Source of the DNA: Neospora caninum Liverpool
Lineage: Eukaryota; Apicomplexa; Conoidasida; Eucoccidiorida; Sarcocystidae
Assembly (NCBI RefSeq): GCF_000208865.1
Contig: NC_018398.1
Location: forward strand, 4,674,710 to 4,738,709
Direction of reading: 5' to 3'
DNA length: 64,000 bases
How positions within the stretch are numbered: position 1 is the first letter of the stretch; each line of letters starts with the position of its first letter. The translations under genes were made by a program, and so were the position numbers. This document shows positions 8,808-21,344 of this stretch, in pieces. The notes under the pieces were generated by a model, which saw only the letters and a program-made list of their open reading frames with translations, had not been told where the DNA came from and did not search any database.

Positions 8808-11800
8808 ATGGCGGCGCGAGGTGGTTTCTCTCCACAGACGTTCACTCTCTCTTCACTTGTCCCCGCGCAAGCGTTTGTGCGGTGCGACGGTCGTCCAGCT
8901 GTCTCCTGTTTTGTGGAGGGGTCGGGCGTTACGCGCGCGTGTCGCTGGTATCACCAGACTGCGTCTCGCGTCGCGTCCTCTCTGTCTGATAGGCAGCGCG
9001 TTTTCTCGCAATCTCGTCGTTTTTGTTCGTCGGCCTCACGCGCTTCCCTGCGGTGCTCTTCCTCCGCTTTGCGCACGCGCACACTCAGCCGGTCTCAACC
9101 TTCTCGAGAAGCGTTTCTTGCATGCGGCTCCAGCCTCGCCTCCGCACCGCCGACTGCCAGACGCAATCTTCCGTCTTTGCGGGCTCATTCCTGTTCTCCT
9201 GAGACGCAGCCGCAGCCGTCCTCGGCGTGCTCCTCTCCCTCGTCTCCGTCCTCGGCGCGCTCCTCTCCCTCGTCTCCGTCCTCGGCGCGCTCCTCTCCCT
9301 CGTCTCCGTCCTCGGTGCGCTCCTCTCCCTCGTCTCCGTCCTCGGTGCGCTCCTCTCCCTCGTCTCCGTCCTCGGCGCGCTCCTCTCCCTCGTCTCCGTC
9401 CTCGGCGCGCTCCTCTCCCTCGTCTCCGACCTCGGCGCGCTCCTCTCCCTCGTCTCCGTCCTCGGCGCGCTCCTCTCCCTCGTCTCCGTCCTCGGCGCGT
9501 TCTCCTCCGGAGGCTGGATGTCGCTCGCTGCCTCCTGCCGCCTTGCGACCTTATCACACGTTTGCTTCTCTTCCCTTGTTGCATGCGCCGAGTTCGGCCC
9601 CGCCTCTTTGGCGATCGCCTTGGCATTTCGTCTCAGAGACCAGCAGCAAACAGGCCTCTCGCAGACCGCTCGTGCCGTCGCGCTGTGCTGTTGCCTGCGC
9701 TGGCCCTCGCAGCGTCCCCGTTGGCGAGGCATGGTGTCCATACAGCGCGGCAGCCACCCTCTTGCTGCCTTTCGCTGCACAGACGCACCTCCGCCCACAT
9801 CGGACGAACGCCCGGAGCTTTGCCTCAGCTTCGCGCGCAAGAAACGCTTGGGGGGAAGAAAGTGTCAGAGATGAAGGGCGGGATGAGAGCGAATCGACAC
9901 CGGACCGCGTTCGTCCGACACCCAGGCCCCGCATCCCCACGCTCTGCCTCGGGGTGTCAGTACACCGTGACGTCGTTGGCTATGCACTTATTCAAGTGAG
10001 AAGGAAAGCGAATCCCCGAGAGACACACCGTTCACGCCTCCGCTCGTGTTTGTGCACGCGCCAACGATTCTTACGTCTTCTCGTTTCCTCCACCGGACCG
10101 GATTTCCGGTAATGCCAAACATGCTGAAATGCATAGAGAACAGGCCTTCTTCGTCCTTCGCTGCTTCGGAGGATCCAGTATATATATATATATATATATA
10201 TCCAGAGGGCGCCGGCATGTGTCGCGAGTGGGCGTCCATTTGATATTCGTTTTCTCCTGTCGGCTGGATAAATGTACATTTGTGTATATAAATGTATACA
10301 CATGTTTGGTGTTTCGCAGTTTCGAACTCTCTATACAATTGTATAAATATGTATACAGGCGAAAGCAGCCTTCTCTTTTGTGAGCCGTGGGGCTCGGCCG
10401 TTACGTTGTCACGATTTGTCCCTCTCGATTCCGTTTGTCTCGCAGCCAAAGGCCTCCTGGTTTCCTCTCAAGGTTGGCTTCATCGACCTTGCAGGTGGAG
10501 CGCATACTCTGCCGGATCAGGCGGCGGAAGTCGCGGGAGTTCTTTTGGCGCTTCGCGATCAGCAGCACCGCCTCCTTTCACAGCGAGAGGAGCCGGAAGA
10601 GACACCGGGTTGGCAGACTTCTCGGCGAGACAGTTGCCGCGCGCCGGAGGAAGAAGGTGTGCCGTCTGTACAGTTGCAGGGGCGCTCTGTCGGCAAGCTC
10701 GAAGAGCGACAGAAGCGATGCTTTTGGATTGTCGGCCTCGAGGCGGCGCTGCGGGTGCCCCAGAGCTTCCGGGAGGCGACTCGAGCGGCATCGCTGCAAC
10801 AGCTGAAAGGAGCAGTTTCCGCCGAGCTGCTCAAGATCTTCTCTGTGTCCAATGTCATCCACGTGGAGCCCAAACAGGCCCGGACAACTCTCGGTACGTC
10901 GGGGCGTGCCCCGCCGGCGTGGCTGCTTGTGAACTGTCTCTTCGTAGACCCAGAACGAGCGGAGGCAAGTACTTCCCCCCCCGTACCCACAGTGTTTTTT
11001 GTCGCGGTGAAACGCTCTCCGCCGTCCAACAGGGCGCCTCCACGTGAAATAGGAAATTCGTGTTTACGTCATCCCTGTCACCTACTCCGATTGCGCTATT
11101 TCCATATACATGTATATATCAGCGGTTTCAACAGGTGCGCGTGGCCGTTGAAGCGTGAGAGCGAATCGCCGAGCTCGACCGTGGGATTCATTTACATGTG
11201 CACGAATTTGAAAAGGCGTCAAGAGATTGTTCAGCAATGAACAAGCTCTTGACGTGCGCTCGCAATGTGAACACGTGTACGTGTACGAGACGGCCAAGGG
11301 GCCTGTAGCTTTTTCTTTCGCTGAACATGCACTTTTTCGCTGTGTGGATGTCGCGGCGTGCAGCCCGGGTCGCGGGCGTTCCTCTCGGATCGAGGCAGGA
11401 AACGCTTCAGTGGCTGTCAGAGCAGGTAACGATTTGTGTCGGAGGCGCCGGGTAGCAGCCTCGGTTTGTGCCGCTGCGTTGGCGGCACCGGGTGCACTGT
11501 CTCTCGAGGCTTCCCGAATTCGTTCCCCGGGGACCAGTGGGGGCATCAGTCTGTTCTGGCGGTCTGTTTCCGCCGGGGCGGCCCCGCCGACGTGCCGCAG
11601 AGCGCGTCACGTGGATTCCGCGACTGCGCACACACCACTCGGTACAGAATATCAAACCTAACACGAATTAACTGAGTTACGATACTGAAGCCGATCTGCT
11701 GCCTAAAAAAGCCGTGTGCTGCGTGCGCATGCCCCGTGTCGGGGTGGGCACGCAGGAGCCTGTCGATTCGGAGGCAGACTGTTTTGCCTTCCGTCCGTGT

Positions 11801-12384
11801 GACTGTTCCTTTCTCGCCGCCTTCGGCTGCAGGTGCCCTCGTTTCCAAGCCGCCTTCGCCGTGAAGAGGCTGCGCTGACGATGGCCGACGCGTGGCTCGT
11901 CGCCGTGCATGCTCAGGTAATTTGTTCGACGAGTTCGGCACTGTGCGGGAGGCGAGGGAAGCGGTGCGTCTGAGTCGCGCAGCAAGTGACGGCGGTACAC
12001 GTCGGGTTTTCCTCTCACCGCCTCGTTTTTCGGAAGGGGACGCGAACGTCGCTAGCACTCCTCAATACAAGTTGCACTTACGAGTCTGGATTCGCTTGTC
12101 TGGTTTCTCTGTTGGTGTCTCAGCGAACGGTGGAGGCGATGCGCCTGCGAGAACGGCTCCGCGGTTTCCTTGCAGCTGAGTCAGGCAGGCACTTGTTCAA
12201 AGCCTGTGGAGCCGCGCACGCGCCGAGCCTGCCTGCTCCTCTTCCTCCCCACCTTGTGAAGCTCGTGGACACGCTTCGCGTGCCGTCAGGCCGCGTGGAG
12301 GCCCTCCGACAGGCTGTTGCTGAGGCAGCCGACGTGCGCACGCGTGAGGAAATGAATGAGATGGAAACGCCTCTCAGTCAGTGA
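8808..12384 (+). CDS. RuvC/RNase H-fold protein, Holliday-junction-resolvase-like, five exons
   Basis: Exons 8808-9995, 10446-10893, 11364-11425, 11833-11916 and 12124-12384 have phases 0,1,0,0 that join without a stop and give 680 residues. After about 370 residues of Ser/Pro/Arg-rich sequence comes an RNase H-like core: first strand LCLGVSVHRDVVGYALI at the exon 1-2 border, then KVGFIDLA, helix DQAAEVAGVLLAL, acidic strand FWIVGLEAALR, strand VIHVEPKQARTTL, and the C-terminal catalytic-type helix ALTMADAWLVAVHA. This order matches RuvC, MOC1 and yeast Cce1 resolvases. The expected first aspartate (G-I-D) is Ser in GVS, so activity may be lost or moved; E in VGLE and D in MADA are kept. The Arg/Ser-rich N-terminus could be an organelle-targeting region. 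It may be an organellar junction resolvase or a repurposed structural protein. The ATG at 8808 has A at -3 and G at +4. Confidence 0.65.
9221..9500 (+). repeat. 30-bp coding minisatellite in RuvC-fold exon 1
   Basis: More than nine near-perfect copies of a 30-base unit encode the decapeptide SSPSSPSSAR (or VR, TSAR) at roughly residues 138-230. Because 30 is divisible by three, all six frames stay open through it; copies differ by single bases (GCG/GTG, GTC/GAC). Confidence 0.95.
10179..10203. repeat. TA microsatellite in RuvC-fold intron 1
   Basis: A 24-base TA run within the first intron (9996-10445) of the RuvC-fold gene. Confidence 0.9.
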
Positions 12385-12936
12385 AGCAGCGCAGCGGAAC
12401 TGCGGACGGGCGGACCGCCGCTCGGTGCGAGGGCGTTGTGTAAGGAGAGCTGCTCTTTGCGAGGCACAGAGACACTGGACCTCAACACACAGACCGAAAA
12501 CAATTTTCGTTTGCCGGTGGCTTCCGCTTCGCGGGTCCTTCCGACACACAGGCGCAACGAAGGCAACTGTGTTCTGCGAAGGGGGAGCGCCAAGGCGGCG
12601 CCTCGCGCCTGTTGATAGGGTGATGCGCGCGTGTCGTTCCTGTCTCGCTGCCGGAGCCGTGTCTGCCGGATCCGTTGCGGTCGCGCTTCCTCCCGCCTGT
12701 CACACACCTCTCTAGCGCCGCCACTGACGGCGGTGAACCGGAATGTACAGCGTGCATGAGGCGCGTCGCTGCCTTTTCGCAGTGGGGTGTAAAGCGACGA
12801 AGCCGAGCAGCCTCCACCGTTTGCCGCATCCACAAGTTCCCTTGTGGAGTCCGAGCGTGCGACAACCCTAGGTGCCCTAGGTGAGGAGTGTTCACGTTTT
12901 GCGTGCGTTCGATGCAACTGTTTTCGGGTCCTTTAG

Positions 12937-13589
12937 GTCGCGAGCTGCTTCAGGTGCTTAAAAGCCGACAAGAGAGCGAACTCACGCAAGCGATCGCGCG
13001 CCATCTAGATGTTGTGTACCAATCCGCCCGCGGACTGTTTGTTGCGCCTGGCCAGTCAGCGTTTCCTCATAACGGAAAGGAAGGATGTGCTGTCGCACAG
13101 AGTTTCTGGGAGGCGAGAGGCTCGAGAACGGCGGATGCAGAGACCGCCGCCGCGTCTGCTCACCCACACCGCGACGGCGGGGAAGCTACCGGCGGACAGG
13201 CGTCACTTTCTGCAGATCCCGTCGCCGTCCAGAAGGTTCGCCAGAGGGCTCGACGGGAACCTAGGGACGTTCGAGGCGTGGAGAGGGCAGGCGGGGCCTT
13301 GCCACACGCGCGGAGAAACGGGAGCACAGTGTCGCAGGAGGAGGCTGGAGACAACGAGCGGGTAGGATGGAACGTGGCGGAGCCGGATCTTCGGCGAGAG
13401 GAACCTGGCAGCCCGGCGAGCCTTGGCAGAGGAAGAAGCGAGAGAGAAGCCACTGTCGCAATGGTAGCTTCCCGAGTTGCTGCTGCGAATGCAGAGCTGC
13501 AGGCATCCCGAAGAAACGAACGAATCCACGACGCGGGAGGCAAGAGCCTGTGTCCGAGTCACCATAGACAAGGACCTCCTACTGGGTAG
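12937..13589 (+). CDS. Possible exon of unknown gene
   Basis: An open frame that continues after a good acceptor (GGGTCCTTTAG at 12927-12937) begins with a plausible amphipathic helix, ELLQVLKSRQESELTQAI then HLDVVYQSARGLF, followed by Arg/Ala/Gly-rich sequence to a stop at 13589. It starts about 550 bases after the RuvC-fold stop. I could not find a partner exon or a family, and the second half has the character of GC-rich noncoding sequence. It might be a 3' exon of an alternative transcript of the preceding gene. Confidence 0.25.
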
Positions 13590-16500
13590 TCCCAGACCGC
13601 AGGAGGGGTTGTGAAAGGCGGAAGGGCGTGAGGCGCAAGTCGTGAGAAGAATTCATGGATCCAGTCCGACCCATCTGGGTTTGCCGCCGCGCGCCAGGCA
13701 GCACCGAAACTAAAAGGGTGAATCGCTCGTGTTGGGGGCCCCAGAAAATTCAGAGGCGCTGACTGAGTGGGACACAGTGTCAAACTCATTCCAACGCGAA
13801 ACGAGTCAGATGTACAGGATCCCCACTCCTGCGAACAAAAGGAGATCGTGCCACTCACATTACAGATTTACAGATACGGCCGTCTCCTGGATGTGTGGTA
13901 CTGTTGGCTCCGAGCCACGGACATTATTCGGACCTTAGTAACGCCAAGCATTCCGGCTGAAGGTGTGGCACGGGTACAGCTCTGTATGCAGTCCATTTCT
14001 CGCGTGAACTGTGTTTTTTGAGGAAGCTTCGCTGCTGAAACGGCACGTCGCATGTGAGCAAGATCGCCGGGCAGGGTACAGACACCACACTGCGCCATAT
14101 GTCCATTGTGAAGAAAAGAATATGCATTGGTCAACGAGCGCGTCGACACGCGCTTTCATCCATGCCACACCGAGTTGGAGCTGCAGCTGTTGAAAGGCCT
14201 CCGCAGTCTCCTTTCATTTTCTCTAATGGCGTGGATCTTGCGGAAAGGGTCCCCTGTGGATGGACACTGTCAGTGACTACGCAGGTATCCTGCCTTTCGG
14301 GCACTATTACGCACTCTCCAGCTTCTATGTCCGTCCCGGCAATGCGAGGCCACTCGATTTTACTCCTAAAGCAACTATGATTCTCTTGGTACTGCTCTGG
14401 TTGCTGAGTCATCGATTGATCACGGAGGTCCCGGACCCCAAAAACGAGTTCCAGTAGTGATGACAGACCGATAACTGTTTGTACAAAATCTAAGTTCGTT
14501 TACGAGTTCTTCGCAGTGGATACCCCGGGTAGTTTTGGACGACTGACAGGCGCATTCTAGCCATGGCCGGCTCCGTCCTGACAGAGGATAAGCCCTGGAT
14601 AGTTCCGCGTACAATGTCGATTCTCAATTTCGGCACGGGCCTCTTGTTTCTATTAGGCCACGATCTGCCGGTACCACCTGCTGCGGCACACAACTACCAC
14701 TGCAGGATATGTACGGTGACTCACACGAAAGATGTCAGAAGGGGGTAGAGCGGCCGCATCAGCAACCTCAAAACTGCTGTCCACAGTGATTTGTGGATGG
14801 CTGCCGAATAGCAAGTCCGTGGAAAGCCTGTTACGGAAGAGAAGTCCCGCTGCCCTGCGCCCTCCTTTCCACGTCCGCTGTAGCGATATCTCGTCTAAGG
14901 CAGGCGCAGATTGTCCCTGAGAGGCACCGTCCTCTAGCCCGACGACTACACCGGACATGGCGATATCACCCCCGTATTTGAATTGCTGGTGATCGCAGTC
15001 GTGGACAAAACGCGTCTTACACTGTTCGCTGAAGTCTGGATCAGCCGCGCTGAAGATGCGGCTTCATCGACGGTTCAGGTGAGATTTCTGACGCGCCTGC
15101 TGAACCGAACTGTACCCGCCCGCATTCCTGGTTGCTGAATGACATAACGCCCTGTCATTGTTGTGCGCATATTTTGATAAGCGACACTGTTTCTCAGACG
15201 CCTGGTTTCTCTCTGTGTCGTGTGATCTCCTTCGAGTCGATATACGCATCCATCTATCAATCGATGAATATGCACCGTCCTACCATCATGAGACATGTAG
15301 CCACAAAGAATGTTTCATAGGACGATCGTAGCACATTGCTTTCACGAGCGCCGTCGTCGCACTCCACAAATAATATCGCCGAAATGCGGGGGTGGCTGCG
15401 TGTAAAAACACAGGTCACACGTGGTTCATAGCAGACAGTACAACACATTATTTGCCTCGATTGGATGCGGCCAGAATGCCGTCATTGTGCCAGGCCACCG
15501 TGCGATTCTTTGGAAGACTAGATCTGCACGTTCACGTTTCGTGTGAATCTCCAAAGGAGGAACGCACAAAAAAACTGAAAGAGACATGTTCCGGGCAGTG
15601 GACAGTTATGCTAGTAGCTCTTTGCTAGCCTTCTGTTCGGCATACTCAAAGAAGATGCCGTGTCCCCTCGCGTCGCCGACCACATCCATGTATATACCCT
15701 CCTCCATAGCACCAGGAAATGCTCAGCGCACGTCTTACAAGCGCGCGCATCGTATGATTCACCGTTACGGTTGAGAACTGACCTGATCCTCCTTTTGTAA
15801 GTCAACTACGCCGAAGGCAGCGGTATTACAAAAATGCTGTTATCTTTATCGAGCCTTCGTCAAACACGATTTCAGTGTTTATCGAAATGTTCTAAAAGAG
15901 AAAGCAATCAGCATCAGTGCCTGTAGGTGCTGCTGTGATGGCTAGAGGGAGGGAGGGGAAGGTAGATCGCCGCTAACGCACTGCTGATCCAAGAATGGCC
16001 ACAGACGTCGCTTTGGAAGTCATATTTTTAGTCAGTCGCTTCGGCGTTGGTCTGATTACCCTCCGGGCCTCGGATCGCTTCATGTATAGGAAACGTGGGA
16101 ATATGAGCATCGTGTTAAGCATCAGTTTGTTTACCCGTCCGTCACCGTGTGCTGTCAAGGAGCGTATTTTCATAAGTGCACCCACGCCTTGGCTTCGCCT
16201 CGAATTCACTAATAGCACCAGTAATCATCAGCGCAACGTCCAGTTTGAAATACGTTGTGGTCCGAAATCGTCGACTTTTCACTAGCCCCACGCTGTGTCT
16301 GTTAAAGGCCGACGGCCGGGGATGTGCTCGTCGTGGATTGTCGCCCCGACAGCCCGTGGGGGAACCGACAGCGAGAGATAGATACCACCTTGGTGTCCTT
16401 GGATGCTTCCTCGTTCAGTTTGCATCCTTGGCTGCGAGCTCATTTCTCATACTTTCTTTGTTCGCTGCTGTTTTTAACACAGCTGTCGCTCGGCAGTCGC

Positions 16501-17313
16501 CTACCGCATTCCTGGTCAAGATGAACAAGTTTATGGAATCAGGTAACTTCACTCAGGTGACTGCTTCTACCCGTCTTCACGCCACTGTCGAAGGGAATGG
16601 GCGAATCAAACCCTCTCTCGGTGTGCTTCGAGCGGTATCACACCCCTACGCGTTCTCTCTCAGCAGTGCCCGCGGGTCTGGGGGAGACGCGTCGCTTTGA
16701 GCGCTAAAAACCACAGTGGAGGGGATATGCTGCTCCCCTGATATCTGACCATCACAGTTCACCCTACGGCTTCCTGAGAACGCGGGGTCTGATATTCTCC
16801 CGGTCTTTGTAGGAATGGTAGCGGGTTGTGAAACGCAACTGGATTGACCTGCATGCAGGAATGCCGACAGGACGGCAGAGGCAACTGCGTCAGGAATACT
16901 CATGCGTCATTGCGCGTTGGTGTCACTGCATTGTGTGACTAAAAGTGGGGTGGCAGCGGCCGCTTTTTGTCGGCTATGGTGCTGGCAAATGCCACTCATT
17001 CTGTGACGTCCCATAACTCTGTGCATACAGATTTCGATGTACCATATATCTGCATTGAAGCACTAAAAATACATTGCGGCTTAAAACAATCATGCATTCG
17101 GCGCCAGCGCGTCGTGGAGGAGTGCTGTGCCGAGAGCAAACCGCCAAGCTTGAAGCCCGAGACGGCGACCGCGATCTGGACGATAACTTAGCTTCCTAAG
17201 CTAGAGCGAAAAGACCACGGGGGTGAATTACAGACTTATAGTACTACCGAGAAGCCCCGCTCCTGTCAACTGAGACGCCGGGCAACAAGCGTTGGTACCC
17301 TCATCAAGGTAGA
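13590..17313. other. Gene-poor stretch at the left edge of the island
   Basis: No family is recognisable in any frame and no long frame stands out. Base composition changes here: the GA/CT tracts and microsatellites of the left flank disappear. One hydrophobic frame at about 16391-16542 is listed separately. I see no rRNA or tRNA signature. Confidence 0.5.
16391..16542 (+). CDS. Possible hydrophobic (signal-anchor-like) exon
   Basis: A frame reading LGVLGCFLVQFASLAASS, then FLILSLFAAVFNTAVA, then RQSPTAF, has the look of a signal peptide or membrane segment ending in A-V-A, and ends at a good donor (TCAG|GTAACT, phase 1). No ATG precedes it in frame nearby, so it would have to be an internal exon; ATGs in the other frames do not keep the hydrophobic reading. 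It lies 0.8 kb before the first array gene and could be a remnant of an additional array member. Confidence 0.2.
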
Positions 17314-20300
17314 ATGCCGTTGTGGAGGAAGCGAGTGCTTTTCATTTCACTGGTCGTTTTATCCGCCGTGGCCGAACGGCTGGGGGGCTTTCATGGTTGT
17401 CCGGTGTTTCTGAAAGGAACGCTGTTACGATGGTCATGCATACCGGAGCTCCACTCGGTCACCGCCAGCCAGACGCCTCACACCTCATCGACAGAGGTGG
17501 GCGATTTTCCGAAGTACTCGAGTGGCGAAGACGTCCTTGCCCTCGCTTTGGAAGCACAACTGGGTGTGCTGGGGGCCAAAAGGAGGGCGACTGAAGCGCG
17601 GATAGAGGTCCTTGAAGCACGGTGGTCGACGGAGGCACGTTATGTGAATTATAGGAGTAGCCTTCAAGGGTCGTCGTCGGCTGCGGTATCGGTAAGCTGG
17701 TTGTCTGGCACTTGAAGTCCAATGCATTGCTCCTGACGATTTATATAAATGTAGTGTTGGTGATGGGACGATCTTTGCTTAAGATTCGGTTGAAATCGAT
17801 GCTCAACAGCACCAACGTCAAAATTACGTCGAAGCCAAGCCGGCGCCGTATTATATCATCACACCGGAGCGAAGAAATATTGTAGATGCGGGCGTTCTGT
17901 TCGACGTCTGTCGACATGGTGTCTACACCAAAAGAATGCCAAATGATGCATCTCCTCTGTGGCGTAGTGCGAGTGACAAGGAATCTGGCAGGCGCTGTAT
18001 ATAGTGAGGCGGTTCAGAGCTGTGAGTAGTCGTATTCGGCACCACCTTCTGCGCGGGGCTACTGTAAAGTGGTTCGCGGTTGCGATGTATCTGGTCATTT
18101 GTCCATTGGAAGAATATTGTGGTTCCTCAACCCATGGCATCGCACATGCATCAATGGCAGGTGATTTGTTTTCAAGAAATGTTTCTGTGGTTTCTCTCTT
18201 CCATATGTGCGCTGTACGGGGGATCCGCGGACGACTCGCTCCAGTGGTACAGATGTTGCTACCAAAAATTTTCCCACTTTAAACGAAGGCGTATACAAAA
18301 TCTGCGGGTGGAATTAGCTTCAATCGCAAAGCTGGAAGCTGAGGTTTCCAAGCGGTTGAGGTGCCTACGGAGCGGATCACCTCGTGAGCACACAACAGCA
18401 AGTCACCTCTTCCCTTCAACGTCAACCGCTGCTACACATGGTGAGCCGCCCAAGGCAGTGCCGCCCTGCACAAACGTCCATGTCACACCCGCAGTCCCAC
18501 TCGACAGAATATCACCTCTTCATGGCAGAGTATCAGGTCACACGCATCCGGCGACTGCGAACGGCGCTAATCTTGTGACAGAACACAGTAACTCTCTCCT
18601 CGGTATGGAGCTCAAGGCTGAGATTATCGAACAGAAGCGACACACGCTGGAGCGCCTGGAGGTCCTGAATTGAGTTGTGACAGAGCCAACCAACTCTGCT
18701 GACAAAACAATCAAAGGTTCTGCGTTCACGTGATAGTAGGGCGATTGCGTCGCCACGACGATACTTACCAGAAGTGAATGCATTCAGGTGTGACCTGTCC
18801 CGAGTCTCTCAGGCCGTACGAGGGAATGGCTGTATATCGCATACTGACGTAGATGATGGCTTTAAGGAAAACCCGGACGTACGCCAGCTCTGTTCCACCC
18901 GGTCTACGCGAAGGCGCACCGGTTCCACGCTGGTCCGCGGTCGTGTGTGTCACTGCAGGCTCAGCATCGCAGGCAGTGGGTGAGTTCCCCGGCACATCCG
19001 AGGACAGCGACACGTCTCTCCCGACCTCAGATGACGGAGCCATCCCGGGATGTTCCTGGTGGCCGGCATGTTCGACGGAACCAGGAGAGGTGTCGAACCA
19101 ACCCGCGGCCATACCCTTGTGTCATCCTGGGTCTGGTATTCTGAAGTTAGAGGACCAACTGAAGGACCTTAGAGAAAAGAAGCAAGGACTCCTTCGGAGA
19201 CGGCACGATATAAGAAAAAAATGGGGAACACAAGAGGGATATACACGAATCAGAATGAGAAATTTAAATTCGCGACGGAAGAAGAAAGGCGTAAGCCCCG
19301 TTTCACAACGCTGTGTGTTTCGCTGTGGACGCATCTGATCTGGGACTGAGGTGCCGTTGACTCATGCCAACGAACGGTCATTGTGTCGTCGTGGTGTGCA
19401 ATTTTCTAGCTCTGTAAACGATTAAATAGACATAAGTACGCTACGGCTATAGTCTGTATGTGTTGTCCATATCTTCCATTTGCCGCCTTACTTTCTGCTG
19501 TCGAAAGTGCCATGATTGTGAATTAGATATTTTCCCGAAAAGGCAGGAGATGTATCGCAGGCGATACATGTGAGCGACAAGGGGCTCTGGTATGGACTAC
19601 GTGAACTGCATTGAATTATACAACTGTCGACGCATGAGCTGGTTGCCGGACCCACCTGCGTGGGCCAATATATATGGAATTAGTTGTGGCCCTTCGTTAG
19701 GCATTCAGTGATCCTCGCTGCAGTTAGCCGGTTTGCCGTACGCTTGTTGTGAGGGCACAGTGTCCCACTTCCTTACGTCGGCCTTCACGGTGGGTCGATA
19801 AGTTGCGTCCTCACATGGACTCGTCTGTCAGGATGATATCCGGCCTGCAGACCAAACAGCTTGAATTAACACAAGAGGTCCTCGAGCGCTATTCCGAGGC
19901 GTACAAACAGCAATCATTCAATCACTTTAAATTACTAGAAGATCTTGAAGCACAAATAAAGGGTATTTCCAAGGAGGAACGACTAATTGTGGCTGAAATA
20001 CGCTCTTTGGGATCCAGCACTGATGGGGCTGAGGGACAGGAATCTCGGGCACCTCCATGGGTCAGTTCAGGGGGAACAGAAGCGGCTCCCATGGTGACTG
20101 ACCCACCGGCGCTGGTTACCCGGAAGCAGGGGCGAATGCCGCAGTCATCCTTTCAGACAGAACCTGGCTTCGGTATGATGTCGCCAGAGTATGATGTGCC
20201 GCGTAGCGCTGCTCCGTCCTCTATGCTACAAGTGATGCCAACCACGACGACCGGATGCGCTTCAGCGTGGACGTCCCTTCCACTCCGTAACTGGGAGACA

Positions 20301-21005
20301 GTGGCAACAGGGGGCGGCACAACACCGGCCCGATCGACGCCGAGAACATCTGAACTGCTCTACCATGGGAAATCACACAGGGGGCAGCACGTCGAGGCGG
20401 CTGCGTCCCCGTCAATCCTTGTGCAACCTCAAACCCGAGCGCCACGGCTGTCTGAGCAGTGGCGGACGGTTGAGCCGCTGGCGGCCGCATCAGCCGTCCC
20501 GTGCAGCAGCGGGGCAGGAGGCGGACCTGAATACTCTCACCGTCAATTCCTCGAACACCAAGAAGCTGACCATTCTGCTGCAACAGCGCACTCTGAGAAT
20601 GACATTCCTGAAGACGTTCTGGAGTTCATTTTGTCACACACCACGTCAGGAAAGGCTGGCGCTGCGGCCACCCATGATCCGACCGCGGAAATTGGGCCCT
20701 CACAAACTCAGCGATGGTTTCCTCCGAATTCGTCGCCGCCGATCGGCGTCCAACCTGAGCCGCATCCAATCCTCTCTCATTGGTGGCCCCGGCCGTCATC
20801 GACTTCGTCCGTCGGAAGCACTTCAGGTTCGGGACTGTTTGATCCTGGCCGCCCGTCCCCGTCGACGTGGTTGACGGTGCCACAACCAACGCCACCCTTC
20901 CGTACGTTGCTCATGAATCCGGATACAGTGGCTGAACACAGAAGTAATTTTCTCTACTCTACTAGCAGATGCTGTCCACCTGCATCTACCCTGGTGCGGG
21001 CATAA
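17314..21005 (+). CDS. Array gene 1: secreted helical-module protein (divergent, possibly truncated)
   Basis: Exons are 17314-17691, 18245-18440, 18959-19290 and 19851-21005, with phases 0,1,0. MPLWRKRVLFISLVVL followed by SAVA is a convincing signal peptide. Exons 1 and 3 end in beta modules (VLEARWSTEARYVNYR; RKKWGTQEGYTRIR), and exons 2 and 4 start with alpha modules (WYRCCYQKFSHFKRRRI; LERYSEAYKQQSFNHF). Between them lie Ser/Thr/Pro-rich linkers. From about 20480 exon 4 is nearly identical to exon 6 of genes 2 and 3, but CAA in those genes is TAA here (21003-21005), which shortens the protein and removes the splice used to extend the others. An alternative start at 18179 would give its own signal peptide (MFLWFLSSICALYG). 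It has one alpha-beta pair fewer than genes 2 and 3. I do not recognise the family; function unknown, probably secreted. Confidence 0.55.
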
Positions 21006-21127
21006 ACGTTGTTCCGCGGTTCCACTCACCCGCCGGTCACCGCTGGGTGAGACGGGCTTTGGCGTACCACAGCTGTCGTTTCCTCGATGTGCCAAGCATG
21101 GACGGAGAGTTGATGACGAGTTTACAG

Positions 21128-21281
21128 CAAACGTAGACGCGTGTTAGTTTGTGCAGTCGCAATGAAAAAGATCTCGAACAAGGCCATGGCCCGCTGGCGG
21201 AGGTTGTCTTTACTTTGTGTCGGCGCGCCGTGGCCTATTTTCCGTAGAAAGCAAACTGCGGAACGTCCATCACCTCTGTAG
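21128..21281 (+). pseudogene. Unit 1 copy of the possible basic terminal exon
   Basis: This is the counterpart of 33909-34062 and 46641-46797. It begins after TTTACAG and stays open for 51 codons (KRRRVLVCAVAMKK...) to TAG. Because the upstream exon of unit 1 already contains a TAA, it can no longer be reached in frame from gene 1. Confidence 0.35.
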
Positions 21282-21344
21282 CCTTTGTCTAGTGAGGCAA
21301 CGCGGGCTCGCGGCTCGAGCTGAATACTACCTGGCCTGGCGCAG

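Noticed and set aside
9221..9500. CRISPR-like regular 30-base repeats
   Set aside because: Copies are contiguous with no spacers, lie inside a eukaryotic exon, and encode a decapeptide repeat.
8821..9999. Long frames in other phases and on the minus strand across the 30-bp repeat
   Set aside because: A repeat of 30 bases keeps all six frames open; only the frame from 8808 splices into the conserved RuvC-like exons.
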